64,000 nucleotides of DNA from contig NC_065536.1 of NCBI RefSeq assembly GCF_932294415.1, forward strand, positions 7,686,474 through 7,750,473. The letters run 5' to 3'. Source of the stretch: Quercus robur. Lineage: Eukaryota; Streptophyta; Magnoliopsida; Fagales; Fagaceae. Positions 46,417 through 58,898 of this stretch are shown in pieces. The notes under the pieces were generated by a model that searched no databases, was not told the DNA's origin, and worked only from the letters and a program-made list of their open reading frames with translations. Numbering within the stretch: the first letter of the stretch is position 1; each line of letters begins with the position of its first letter. Made by a program: the position numbers and the translations under genes.

Positions 46417-47404
46417 GTAACCATGAGGTTTTTTAAAACAAATTCCATGGATAAATAAGTGTTACGACTTTCCATGAGTGTCATTGGTTTAAGATAAATA
46501 ATCACGACTTTCCATAAGCTTTTATAAAATGATTACTATGAATTTTGAAAATAAATAATTGCCATGAGTTTTTGAGATAGATTCCATGAGCTTGTAATAT
46601 GATGTAGAATAGATTATAGCTATGGGTTTAAAATAACTTTACTTGTCAAGAATTGTTCATCAATGGGGGCTTTGATAGTGCTAGGTAGTTAGTTTGAGCT
46701 TTTGATGGTGTCATGTAGCAATGAGCTTTGATGGTGCCATGTAGCAATGGGTTTTGATGTTGTCAATACGAATTGGGTTTTGATGGTACCATGTAGCAAT
46801 GAGTTTTAATAAATAATTTGCCATGAGCTTTGAGTATGAGATTTGAATTCCATTGATAAAATAGTTTTGTCATATGTTTGAACCATGGGTTTTGATTATG
46901 AGATTTGAATTCCATTTGATAAAATAGTTTTGTTATGGACTTAAATCATGGACTTTAAAAAGAATAAAATATGTCCATTGGGCTCATAGGGCCAGTTTTG
47001 GACATTGCTAAATAATGATGATGAAATTTGATAGGATATGAGTTTTTGACTTTTTGTGATGGTTTATATTGCGGCCCAAATTAGATAATGAGATAGGAAA
47101 TATTTGTGAGCCAATTTATTAATGGGATGAGAAATATTTATGGAGACTCCAAATAATTTATGGGTGATATTTGGATATTTCTTGGTAAGTGGATAAATAA
47201 TATAGAATAGGATTGGGCATGTGGCATTTGAAGAAAAAATTTAAAAAATTGGACAATTAACCATAACATATAGAAAAAGTTAGTAAAAAAGCCTTAATTA
47301 ATAAATTTGAAACTTAGAGGACTGAAATGAAAAAAAAAAAAATACAGTTAGATGACTAAAATGAATTATGATGAAACATAGAAGATGAATTTTGCATTTT
47401 AGCC

Positions 47405-48779
47405 TTATTTCTGTTATTAATTGTTGCTTCAATAAGTTATCCCAAGGATATATACTAAGCTGCTTTGATGATAAGATGTTAAAGTAGTTCTATTACATCT
47501 TAGAGAAAGATTCCATAAGATTGCTTTGTTTATTTATGTGATTTTCATCTTAGTTTTTTCTTCACTATTACAGATTTAGTGAGTAATTTATTGGGCCCTA
47601 TTTTATTTGTTAGCGGGAGTGAGTCTTGCTGCTACTTAAAAAATGTTCTATCGATTGGTACTCACCTATTTTTAAGGTATATTATGGGTGTATGTCCAAT
47701 TATTGAGAGGCAAAGAATATGCATTTTTTGTCAATGAACTTAATGGTCTAATGGCACCTCCCGGAGAGTAGGTGTTGGTCTCATGTTCAAGACCCCCCGA
47801 GGGTAGGGGTGGGGGTAGATTTAAGTTATTTCTAACCATGATATGATGTTTCCTCTCACCCATTTTTATTCAAGAATAATTATAGGATTTTGAACTATCA
47901 GCCCTTGTTTTTGGACAAGGGGGTGGTGCCCCATTACACAATTGCCCTTGGCCAGATAACTCTTAAACAAGGCTTACAAAAGGTGGAGCTGCTTTTTGCA
48001 TATATGAACTTGGCCAGATAGAGCTTGTCAAGCATTTGCTTACATATCAGGCAGGGCACACTATTATTTCTCCCTTAGGCTTCCTTAACTTCACATCCAG
48101 TAGTAGAGTACGATAAACTAGCAGCATTTTTGGAAAGGAGAAGAGAAATGGAATGGAAAGGATTGAAAAAGGATTTTAAAGGAATATACAATTAACGAGT
48201 TCCCTCTAGTTGACTTTGTGGTTAGATATAAACTAAAGTAGGTATGAAGTATGATACAGAACATGTTCTTGTTAGCGCTACCAATACTGGCAGCAAGTAA
48301 AGATAACCAGCACTAATTGGTTTCCCAAAAGGCAAATAAATCCCATCATCTTGTTAAGTTAGTCCATAACTAATAAATCTGTTGTAGGCATGTGCTTCAC
48401 ACTAACGTAATTCATGTGATATAAAATTCAAATTGAATCATTCAAACTTGATGTCGTTCAAGCACAAAATTTAGGATTGAATCAGGCAAGCATTGACGAA
48501 TTCAGCTCTAACATTTCTGCCGACTAACAAAACAAAATTCACCAAAGTTACATGAAATATGCATGATAAACTGATCAAAGGATCAATCTATACCGCAAGA
48601 AATGATTTCTTTACTGTATACAGCAACCAAAAAAGGAACAAGGGGCATGGTATACATATAATCCCTCTATCCGCACAGTAATGTCAAGAATACAGTACAC
48701 CATGTTGCATAGATGAAGAAATAACATATGTTACTTCTTTATCCTCAAATGAGGGTACTGCAGTGGTTCTTGCACATCC
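47405..48779. other. Intergenic and 3' flank of MCTS1
   Basis: No gene is seen apart from the SINE-like piece at 47733. The last few hundred bases (from about 48600) are probably the 3' UTR of the MCTS1 gene on the minus strand. Confidence 0.45.
47733..47835 (+). mobile_element. SINE-like tRNA head
   Basis: TGGTCTAATGGCACCTCC (A-box-like) and GGTCTCATGTTCAAGACC (B-box-like) are spaced as in a tRNA-derived SINE. The 3' end is not clear. Downstream, ATGATGTTTCCTC also occurs at about 36505. Confidence 0.5.
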
Positions 48780-51700
48780 TCAATTAAGTCGCTCCATCTG
48801 CGAAGACAAAACTCAAGATTATTGAAACTCAAAATACCATACAAAGCGTCATAATAGGCAACAATCAAATTGTTTATGATGAGAATCATTACTGATGTGA
48901 TAACACTCACAAGTAGTGTAGAAAAAAGGAGAGGTAAGGCTTTAACCATTACATACCTTCCAAAGACCATCATTAAGATAATGCATGTTGTCCACTCCAA
49001 TTCCCTTGTTGATTGATTTTCTGTAGATTATGCAAATGGTTCAACTTATTAAATATGCCAATCAGCAAAGGAATTACCTCTATACTTCCCAAACAATGCT
49101 AGGTACACAAATTTTTTAACAACTTATTTAGGTGGTAAGTTGTGATTGGAGCAACATCATTATCATATGGCCTCCCCAAATAACAATTTTATGATTCACC
49201 AATCACAACAGGCCACATCAATAGTGGTGAAAAAATTTGTTAAAAGTTTTGTCTCCCCAGACTTTGACACTTCCCAGCAACAGTGTACATTTGATAAATA
49301 AATAAATAAGCATGTCTGCATGGGTGTGTGTTTAGCATGATAATAAGAAAAATAGGGAACATAAAGTATGCTACTAATAGGTAAATAGTGTATCCCTAGT
49401 TTTTGCTCAATAAGATTGACAGCAAAATGTTATAGGCATGTGCTTCACACTATTGTCATAGTCACAAATTGCTCCCCTACCCTTCTAGGAAAAGGAGGGG
49501 GAAAGAGAACTTATAGTTATCTACTTTCCATTTCCACTTTTGAACTCTTAATTAATTGAAAATACAACAGAAACTTACATGTCTTTTGCTGACATTTTTG
49601 TAAATCCAATTGCAAGGGCATGTTGCTTTCCTTCAGCCATAATGGCCTGAGAGTATTCAGTTCTACAGATCAGAAACATATATAACAAACTAAACTTTAA
49701 CACTTTCATATGATATAATTATAATGGATCATAACAATCCAAGTGCAACATTATACGACAGTAGCCACAGACAAAATGTAGAATTCATACCACAGGAGTT
49801 TCTGCCTCCACCTCTTCATCCAAAGCACCACCAGGAGATGTAAGACCAGGACACATTATGTTGGCACCAGCAAGAACAAATTTTATTGCACCTCGGTCAA
49901 CTTGAAATTTTTTCATTATAGTTGGATCTGTAAAACCAATAATACAAAACCACATTATGGGCTTTGACTTTAGGGGATAAGCTTCAATTGCTAGATGAGA
50001 ACATCAAGTCATATGATTAGATGATCCATAAAACAATAAAAAAATTCACTGAATTCAGTGAGAACCTAGCATCTCAATTGAGGTTTCATAGATACTTCCT
50101 GTCTAACTGAGAGTAGAAAAGAAAGGGTTGGTCAGAGAGCTCTCTAATTTGGGTATGAAGACAGGTGTATGGAAGAGAAAGGGGAAGAAAGCAAGGATGA
50201 AAATTACAGAATACGTGGTCCTTTTCCTCTACAATGTGCAACTTATAGAACTGATCCCCTCTCCTGTATGTGAGTCAGAGCACTTTAGTAATCACCTGAA
50301 CCTTAATGGTTTTACAATGTCAATACCATTTCTTTTTCTTATCTTTTATTATAATTTTCCCCCCTTTCTGAGCTGTGTGTAAGCATTGCCCTTAGGATAC
50401 AGTAACAACCCAACTTTTTATGGGGTTACTACTTGGACACTAACATCATATAGGGAGCCAGCGAGTGCTGATAGACCATGAGGCCTGTGGTGGGTGCTAC
50501 TTGGATGATTAGATGAGTCAAGAATATTGAAGAAATTTTTAAATAAAAAGTCTAAAATTACTAAAAAAATTCAAATCAGTGGTATACAGATTTGCAACAT
50601 CCCCCAAACATATAACCTTTCATCTGCCAGAAATCAGACTCTGAATCAGAAGATAACTATATAAAGAAGTTAAAGTGAAAGTAATCTGATGATATACAAT
50701 GAGGTGTATGATTGACAATAGGACTCACCCACACATTCAAAGCCTCATTCAAATGTCACTTGGAAACAACATGCCTACCAAGGGAAGTAAAATCTAAATA
50801 GATCATTACCCAAGACCCATTGTCATTTTATTACCACACAGTTCTTTTTAATTGCTTCTGAGGCATATAATTGAGAAATCTATTGATTTTTTTTTTCTTT
50901 TTGATTAGTATGACACGTATGCATTTAGTGGGTCTTGAACCCATGACTACACCCATGAAGGTGCTATTTGAGCAAGAGCTCATAGGTGAAATCAATGGAT
51001 TGTTATTATTATTATTTAAGAACCATGCAGCCTTTGATACAATTTTTAATGTTTCATAAATCAAATACAATTTCCACACCCAAAATTCACTTTGAATTCA
51101 TTTCAAGACATTCATATCAGATTAAGACAATATCACAAAAAACATAATAAGTAATTTGTAAGTCACAAAATTATAACTGTTGCATTAGAAGTGATAATGT
51201 AGATAAGATACTACTGTCAATTAAAAAAGAAAATACTTACATTGATGAAGGAGTCGTAGGGTAGGCATGTATGGTCCATCACGAATGTTAAAAAATAGCG
51301 GCACATCATTCACCAATACCAGATTTAGATGGTTTTGACTATAAGGCAAGGGGAAAAAAACAGTTATTCAGATTTATGACTTAATATATTTGGTTACACA
51401 GTTTTTTTTTTTTTTAACAATTCAATAGTTGAGGGAGGGGGAATTTGAACTCTAGACGTTTCCGTTGGAAACACCAAGAGGTGCCAGTTAAGTTACAAGA
51501 CTCTTGGCTTTGATAACACGGTTATCATTAAAAAAATTTGAGGGGAACATATCTGGAATGAGAACTGCAGATAAATTACAGAAACAGGACCAACAGGATT
51601 ACAAACCATTTAGCAACAACGAGAGCGGACTTCTTTGGAAGCAACTCATCCAACACTGGTTCAAGTCCTGGGTACTGCAATGGAGGTGACAATGAGTCAT

Positions 51701-53017
51701 GCACGTACATAAATAATTTTTGAAACTTTTTGTTAAGAACAAGGAATGAAAAAAAAATCACAAGTAACCATCACCTCCTCTGCAATACTTTGTCGAATTT
51801 TACGTTGCACAGATGCCTTGACTTGATTTTGTGCAGAGACTTCTTCGGAGGAAAATCTAGATGAAACAAAACATGCATGGCTCATGATGAAATTGTTGCC
51901 TTTATTAATAAATGGAATCATATTAACAGATAATAAATAAACAATGCATAATAGGAATTAAAACACACCAAAGACTGTTTTTGTAGAGTTGTGCCATGGG
52001 ATTAAAGAAAAGCTTACTACAAAATCAAACCAATGAAACGAATGATACACTACTTTTTGGTCAAAAAAGCAGTAAACAGTTAGTAAAATCCATGGACTTC
52101 AATCAAAATCATCCAATTCCTCTAAAAAAAAAATTAATAGCACCAGAAATGCATAACAAAATCCAATCTTGAAACTTCCAACATCGCCACCAAGCCTAAG
52201 TCTCAAAACATTTTGGTCGACTATGGATCCTTAATAGACCAATAAGGGTTGACTGCATGTATTCTTTTTTGTCATTCTATCCTAACCACACTCATAATCA
52301 AGTCACTTCCTTAATTGACATGTCATTTTTTACCATTTCTACTAATTATTATTTTAGGTTTTCCTCAACCTTTTTCTTGTTCAATCGAATTGAATCAACA
52401 GACACCATCCCATATGCAGACACATCAAGAAATCCCGGAAGAGCCTAAAACAGGGTGATCTCCACAGTCCACGAATCTATAACCTCCCCAAACAACAACT
52501 TATGGATTGCCCCATACCTAAATGTGGTACTTAATTACTTAAGCATGGCCCATAAAGCTTTAGAATGCCCTCTACAACCAGCAACAATGTGCACCTCCAA
52601 TCCCAAAAGAAACAACCACCATATGGTAACACACACACACACACTAAATAAGCCAATATCCATAAAACCCAGCTACCCAATTTCTCAAAGTCACTCCCCA
52701 AACATGGCATGGTTCATTGTTCAAACATGATGAAAGCACCACCACCAATAACAGTCAAGGCATCAATGAATTGCAAACTGCGAACCACAACCGCCAATAC
52801 CCCCAAAACACACAACCTTTGATTCATACATGACAAATCCAACACAGAAACAAATTAAAAAATAAAACTTTATCATAGTCTAATCCAAATTACAAAAAAC
52901 CCACAAATAATTTGCCCAAAATAATTAAAAATAGATACACATAAATATACATTATACATAGACACATACCTACAAACAAAGAGAGAGAGAAAAGAAAAGA
53001 GCTTACTTTTTGAACAT
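48780..53017 (-). CDS. MCTS1: MCTS1 homolog, PUA-domain translation factor
   Basis: MCT-1/MCTS1 works with DENR at the 40S ribosomal subunit in translation re-initiation and tRNA/40S recycling. Eight exons on the minus strand: 53007-53017, 51775-51856, 51607-51674, 51241-51338, 49791-49927, 49579-49646, 48957-49020 and 48780-48797. All are GT-AG and sum to 181 residues, the same as animal MCTS1. The protein begins [20 protein letters not shown], has [38 protein letters not shown], then the PUA domain from about residue 92 ([35 protein letters not shown]) and ends [19 protein letters not shown]. The first exon codes for less than four residues. Two SINEs lie in introns 3 and 4. There is no lesion. 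Confidence 0.96.
50887..50986 (-). mobile_element. SINE in an MCTS1 intron
   Basis: On the minus strand GAGCTCTTGCTCAAATAGCACC (A-box region) and GGTTCAAGACCC (B box) are followed by an A-run (plus-strand poly-T from 50887). GAAATCTATTGAT and GAAATCAATGGAT flank it as a diverged target duplication. It has the same orientation as the host gene. Confidence 0.72.
51402..51512 (-). mobile_element. SINE in an MCTS1 intron, second
   Basis: On the minus strand GTAACTTAACTGGCACCTC (A-box region) and GAGTTCAAATTCCCC (B box) are followed by an A-run (poly-T at 51402-51415). Target duplication is not clear. Confidence 0.7.
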
Positions 53018-53490
53018 TTTGCAATTCAAAGAGGAGAGGGTTAGAGAACTTGACAAACTGAATGAAGCTGGTTTTGTCTTTTTTTTGTTTCGTGGGGTTT
53101 TAGGTTTGGGATCGATCTAAATTCTAAAACCTTTTTTCAAACTCAGTTTTTGGAACAGAGAGAAGTGTGAGAGAAAGCTGGGGTGGAACACTTAGCTCAC
53201 CGCGCACTTTAGCCAGCGTGGTTGCTAAGCCACTTTTTTTTTTTGTCAGTCTGGGCTGGACTCATTTTGGAGCTGTGGTTGGGACTTGGGTCACAACAAG
53301 TCCTCTTTTGGGGCCGAGCTGGGCTTTGTGAAATGGGTTTAGGGTTTCCTTGTAGGGGCCTAGTGGTCACAACAAGTCCTACTTTCTTTTTATGGTACAA
53401 TTAACCAAATAGGGAACATGGAAGTGGGGGTGACTCTAGTGATGCATGTGATCACGTACAATTAACCATGTGTAATTTATATCATAACTG
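53018..53490 (-). promoter_or_regulatory. MCTS1 leader and promoter region
   Basis: Contains a telo-box-like AAACCCTAAAC on the minus strand near 53337-53347, together with several GGGCC/TGGGCT motifs between 53250 and 53325, a promoter style shared with translation genes such as RPL18 in this window. The 15-base GTCACAACAAGTCCT occurs twice, at about 53291 and 53367. Confidence 0.5.
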
Positions 53491-53647
53491 GTGGGTTTCA
53501 ATTATCACAATTAGTAAAGTCTTTGATGATTGAATAAGAGATCTAGGATTTAATCTCGGCTTATACTAAAACTCGATTGGTGTTTTGGTCTCATAATAAA
53601 GAGTTATAATTAGGAATAGACATCATAAGTTGGAACTCTCTCAAAAA
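53491..53647 (+). mobile_element. tRNA-derived SINE, third copy of the 28331 family
   Basis: Same body as at 28331 (AAGAGATCTAGG, then CGATTGGTGTTTTGGTCT, ending CTCTCTCAAAAAA) but the most diverged of the three, so the oldest. Its B box has decayed to GGATTTAATCTC. Confidence 0.78.
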
Positions 53648-53937
53648 AGTCATTATATAACTCCATCTATGTTCATGTTCAATTACTTCAGTATCATACT
53701 ATTATTATATACTTTGTTCAAACTAAATTCTAAATTTATAAAAAGAAAAAGATTATGGTTGGTTGACAGTTAACGAAAAATTTAATCATCGTTTTATTAT
53801 GATAGTTGCTCTCAAAGTTTTGAGATAAAAAACTTGGTTGTTGGTATGATTAAAACCATCATATGATAATCTTAATGTGATCTTATGGATAGGACTAATT
53901 GTGTATAGATAGGTTTAATTTGAATGAATTAAATATA

Positions 53938-54653
53938 TTAGCCTCATTGCACACACTTAATGTGTGTGATGAGGATCTTTTTATTTGGGGTATAGGGCTA
54001 AAATTTTCTATTTATCCCAATCTGAAGTTTACACATTTGCTCACTTAGGAGTGTCATGACTCACAAGGCTAGCTTAAAAAAAATGAACAAATTAAGATGA
54101 GAAAAATCTATAATATGAGAGATTTAAAGATGCAATGTCTACTTTTATGAAGGCGGAGTAATTAGAGAAAGAGAGACAAAGGGAAAGAGAAAGCAATATA
54201 ATGAAATTTATTAAAAACAAATAATATGTTCATACCTTTTTAATTGAGTTTTGAGTGATTGCCTTCTTTTATAATTAGTGGGAACGTGGGAATAAATGTG
54301 CATGTTGGATTTGTTTTTAGAATTTGAAGAAGAAAGAGAAAGATGACAAAAATGGAGAGACATGTATAATGAAGTAACTCTTTGCTATTGGGAGTATGAA
54401 GTTAGTGGGAACGTTGGAGTAGATATGTTCAAAAGAACAAAGGGGAAAAAAAAAACCTAAAGAAAAACCGTTAACCTTTTGTTGGTAAATTGCTTTTTAA
54501 AAAATTTATATAAAATTTAGGAGTTTTAAAATTAGTAATTTTACATGTCCAATCCTATTATTTGAACTTTCTAAACAAGTGAATTTGACGATATTTTTGG
54601 ATATCAAAAAGTAGGAATCCAATTGAAAGAAATTTCCTAAATAGTAGTATAGA
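53938..54653 (-). mobile_element. Helitron, third member of the TCTATACTACTAT family (716 bp)
   Basis: On the minus strand it begins TCTATACTACTATTTAGG and ends with a hairpin (CACACACATTAAGTGTGTG) followed by CTAA and T. The ends and first inner bases match the elements at 14990 and 25095, and the length differs through the middle. No coding capacity. Confidence 0.72.
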
Positions 54654-55159
54654 ATAAATAAAATAAGAAAATAATTTTTACTTTGTTTATCTTTGAATAA
54701 GAAATTATTGTGATCATTTTGTTACGTAGTTAAACTCGCACACACAGGGGTACAGGGAAGGGGATTTTTGAAAGACTTATAATATGTGGTGCACACTCAT
54801 AAGGGCCTTATATGATGATTGGTACAATCATAAAAGATTAAAATGTTTTTAAATCAAGATCACTTTCTCTATGTTTTATAAACACCACATATACCTGCCA
54901 TGTTTAAATTCCACATTTGTCCAATCCCAAATTGTTTAGTGTTCATTTGACTATAATTTTTGTGGAATCTTATTTGCTGAAAGTTGGTTAAAAATAATTG
55001 TATCTACAAAAAAGTAGAATTTTAAAACGTTGTACATACATAAAGAAATGAATTAAAAAATAAAACTGTTCACAAACACAAACTTAATATGTGAACCAAG
55101 GAAAAATCTGCATGAGATAGCAGCTCGTGAACCAAACATCAGGTCGGTACGTAGTTCTC

Positions 55160-55193
<34 letters not shown>

Positions 55194-56895
55194 AAATCAG
55201 GTCGGTAAAGTACCTTTGAGTGTTAGTAGCAACGATTTATTTCGTTGAAAATAAATCTTTTTTACTAAAAATATTATAAATAAAAATAAAAACTAGTTGA
55301 AATAGTACTAAACTATAAATAGTAAAAGAAATATAGTGAAAATTATAAATAATAGAAAAAATAAATTAAAGAAAGTTAGGTGCGTTTGTTTTGGCGGCTG
55401 TATTTGCGTTTGTTTCCAGCGTGTTTTTTTTATCTTGTCTATGATATTGTTTATGTACCAGTCAAGTGCTAAAAACGGTTTGTAGCAATAAAAATATTTT
55501 GTGATAATATTTTTAATAATAAATTTTCAATTTTCAACAAAAATAAGTCATATCTAAACGCACATCAAATATATAAAAAAAAACATATTTTTCAGCAAGT
55601 GGGAAAAAGTACTCATAAAAGCAAGGTCATTCTCCAGTTGAGTGTCAATTCGCTCCCCAAACTCTTGACAAAAAAAGAGAAAAGTTGTCGTCCCATCCCA
55701 TCAGTCCATGGAAGTCAATGAATTCCACAGATAAGTCTCAATTATTTACATCTAAGAATTTACTAAAAAAATGATTCACATTAGAGCAAAAAGAAAAAGA
55801 AAAAGAAAAAAAGAGATAAACAAAGTCTTTTGTGACATAAAAAGAATTAAATATATAATTTTCATCTACAACATTTTACCTTCTACATATGATGAAAGAA
55901 AAAGTATTTTGTATTCAAACAATAGTGGTAAGGATTGAAGAAAATGACCACTTGTTAGGAAAATACTTTCACGTATTCCATATACCTTGCTTCATCAAAT
56001 AAAATATATTGGTGATTTAAGAACCACCTCTTGTTGTGTGTCATGGCATGTTCTTAAACCCAATTTGAATACGGCAAATAGTGATTTTCCCATCACTTCC
56101 CACCATCATGGAGTACCTAAAAGACTTGAGCTTTTTGTAAAATGGTAAAGCTTTTGTTGAGTTATCCTACGTACTTATATGTTTGCTATTAAATTTGAAT
56201 CCATTTCTTTTAACAGAAAACAATAATGCAATCAAAGACCAGTAGATAATGCAATCAAAGACCAGTAGAGTATTGTAAGTTGTAAGTTGGAAGTTGTAAC
56301 ACGTTACTTTGCCATCAATTATTTTAAAGTAAAACTTACAAAATATCTCAACACCGACCTATCTCGTTGTTTGGTAGAAAAAGTCTATAAATTACTTTAA
56401 AATGACTAATTTCTAAAAAGTGATATTCCTATTGATTATCTTAAAGTTTGTGAAAATGAATTAAAGAATGTTTGTTTGTATTTGAATTAAACTCAGCAGA
56501 GTTATTATTCCACCATTGCGACAAAACAAAAATGAATTAATTAACAATATTAGATATTCAAGCTCAAGATGAAACCTACCATCATCAACTAATTGTAAAA
56601 TTGAGTTCTAGAAGGCAAACAGATCCAATGTCACTAAACACTACCTAACAAATTAAAATGAAAATCATCTTTCTTTTTGCTAATCAAAACAAAAACTTTA
56701 TAATTTTCTTTCTTTATAATATATCAAACCCCTTTTATGTAACACTAAAGGGACCGACAATAAAGGACCACAGAAAATTTCATAAACTTTGCAGAAACAT
56801 GTGAAGATAAATATCCTGTACAAAAGAGACTGGTCCACTGGGCATGATGACAAATTGAAAGAGTGGCAAACAGAGACACGATACCTAGAGGAATG
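54654..56895. other. Intergenic, AT-rich, one MITE-like piece
   Basis: No gene is seen. 55379-55563 has inverted ends GGTGCGTTTGTTTTGG and, reverse-complemented, GTGCGTTTAGATATGAC, suggesting a MITE. A-runs occur at 55160-55195. At 56224-56269 the block ATGCAATCAAAGACCAGTAG is repeated twice in tandem. Confidence 0.5.
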
Positions 56896-57961
56896 CCGAA
56901 ATTACAATATTAGCTCCTAAAATTTAGGAGTATAATTAGTTATTCAAATTTTAAGTGAGTATTATTAGTCCCTTAAATTTAAAACATGAACAACGATAAT
57001 ATTTTTGTTAACTGTCATTAGTGATAATACCTATATGGCTAACAGTACATTAATATGGCATCTTTTTAATTGACGTGTCATTTTTTTTTTTAATGTTAGT
57101 CTTTTTATTTAGTGTTAGCATTAATTCCTTTTTCTCATCACCGGAATGGCTTCAAGCTCTAATCTTAAGTCACCTGCACTTAGACCAGCACCAGAGAGAA
57201 AAAGGAGATGATGAAGATAATGAAGAAGTAATGGGTTTTTTAGAAGCCAAAGAATAGTGGCTATTACGAATTACAAAGAATTTCTTCGTTTGTCCATAAA
57301 AAAATCTGCCTTCACCTGCACACCAGGCCACAACAATCTTTGTTCCTTTTTTTTTAATCTGTGCTCCTCCTTTGCTCACAATCTATCACCCCCAAAAGAT
57401 CCAAATCTTAATAATAAAATAAAAGAATTTCATGCTTCAAAAAACCATAAAAACATCCAAAAGAAAGAAAGTAAGATCTGAGGAGTTTTTGAGTTTTTGG
57501 TAGAACGTCCCCTGAGATGGACAGTCCAGCTTGACCGGGTGGGTGGTCACTGAAGAGATACCGACAGTGAAAATTGGGTTTTCTTTTTTTTTTTTTTTTC
57601 TTCAAAATGTTTTGGTGTTTTACTTTTTTGTTTTAAATATGAATAGATTATTAACTTAAAATTGATTGGTAAGTTTTTCTTCAAAATAGCTTATGTGTCA
57701 TAGATACACGTTTGTAAAAATTTTGTAATAAAAGTGTAAATCTTGAAATAGTTTTAGCATTTTAATATATAAAAATGTCATATCAATTAAAAAGAAGATA
57801 TATCAATATTTCATTAGTCACATAGGCATTAACACTAATGACAGTTAATAAAAAGACTAATATTTGAGTCATATAGGTATTAACACTAACGGCAGTTAAC
57901 AAAATGACTAATATTTGAGGGGCCAATAGTATTGATAGGGGACCAATAACGTAGTTTTGCC
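56896..57961. mobile_element. Element with long, diverged inverted ends (1.07 kb)
   Basis: The left 190 bases (CCGAAATTACAATATTAGCT onward) and the reverse complement of the right 190 bases share TATTAGTC, TTTGTTAACTG(T/C)C(A/G)TTAG and AATACCTATATG in the same order. This is a long-TIR element of Mutator-like appearance. The interior has short open frames on both strands that resemble no family. No clear target duplication was found. It ends about 130 bases before the SWEET start codon, so it may supply promoter sequence. Confidence 0.55.
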
Positions 57962-58088
57962 CGGAAGAATCTAAAAAGCTATATATGCATCAAGTTTCAA
58001 TCGCCATCACATCCTCTTTTATCCTTTACATGCAATAACCTCCCATCTCCACCGCTTCATTTCTTCAATCTAGTGTACTTTTCTATCC

Positions 58089-58844
58089 ATGGCTAGCTTA
58101 AGCTTCATCATTGGCATTATTGGTTAGTCTATGCTGTCTCACACACAGTTTCCTTAAGTTTGTTCCATAGTTACTTATTAGTCCTTTGTTCTCTGCTTAT
58201 TTTATTAACTCTCTTCAAGAAAAAAAAAATATTAATGCCATAAATTTGTTTCTGTATTTGCAGGCAATATAATTTCAATACTGGTTTTTACTTCTCCCAT
58301 GTAAGTGAGAACATCAAAAGAAAGATTGTTTTATAGTAGTTCTTTATTTATTAAGACGTATGATAAGCCGAGCTAAGATGGGTTATTTTATATAAATTTG
58401 GTTTTAAATTTAATAATGGAAGGTCCAAATATGATCCACTTCTTAAATTATTTTATATGCTTATATGTTTGATTTTCATAATTGTAATCAAAGTACCATT
58501 TCTAGAACTTGTTTTGTATATCTTGGTACTCTACTTATGATTGTAAATTTGTGTGAGGTGTCCAAATATGACTACAACATATCATGTACTTGTCATCAGA
58601 ACTGAATCTTTTGTTTCTCCAACAAAGTCCATGAACATAATCACCAGTTTGTCCTGCTCAATCTTTAACTATAGACAAGCATAGAACTCATTGACAAGTT
58701 CAGATTAGGCATCAATTAAGTAGCAGCTTCAAGCCTTCAAGTGTGTTTGGCAAGCCTTAAAAAAAAATTTACCTTTTCTTTTACGAATAAGCAATTCATC
58801 AAAGTGCCTCCAAATACACTCACTTCCCATATAACACCAATTAT

Positions 58845-58898
<54 letters not shown>

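Larger units (their letters stand above)
39365..47404. mobile_element. Large element with about 95-bp inverted ends, nested insertions (8.0 kb)
   Basis: The left end from 39365 (GGCTAAAATGCAAAATCCAC) and the reverse complement of the right end from 47404 (GGCTAAAATGCAAAATTCAT) align over about 95 bases, both continuing through TTCATTT(C/T)AGTC. Flanks TTATTTTTA and TTATTTCTG could be a diverged 9-bp duplication, as for Mutator-like elements with long TIRs. Inside are a TIR element (40990), an LTR element (42692) and degenerate repeats. Without these it is about 3.5 kb. No transposase was recognised. Confidence 0.6.

Noticed and set aside
52257-52730. Two plus-strand frames in the first MCTS1 intron
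   Set aside because: Antisense to the intron, no domain, AT/CA-rich; no splice or homology support.
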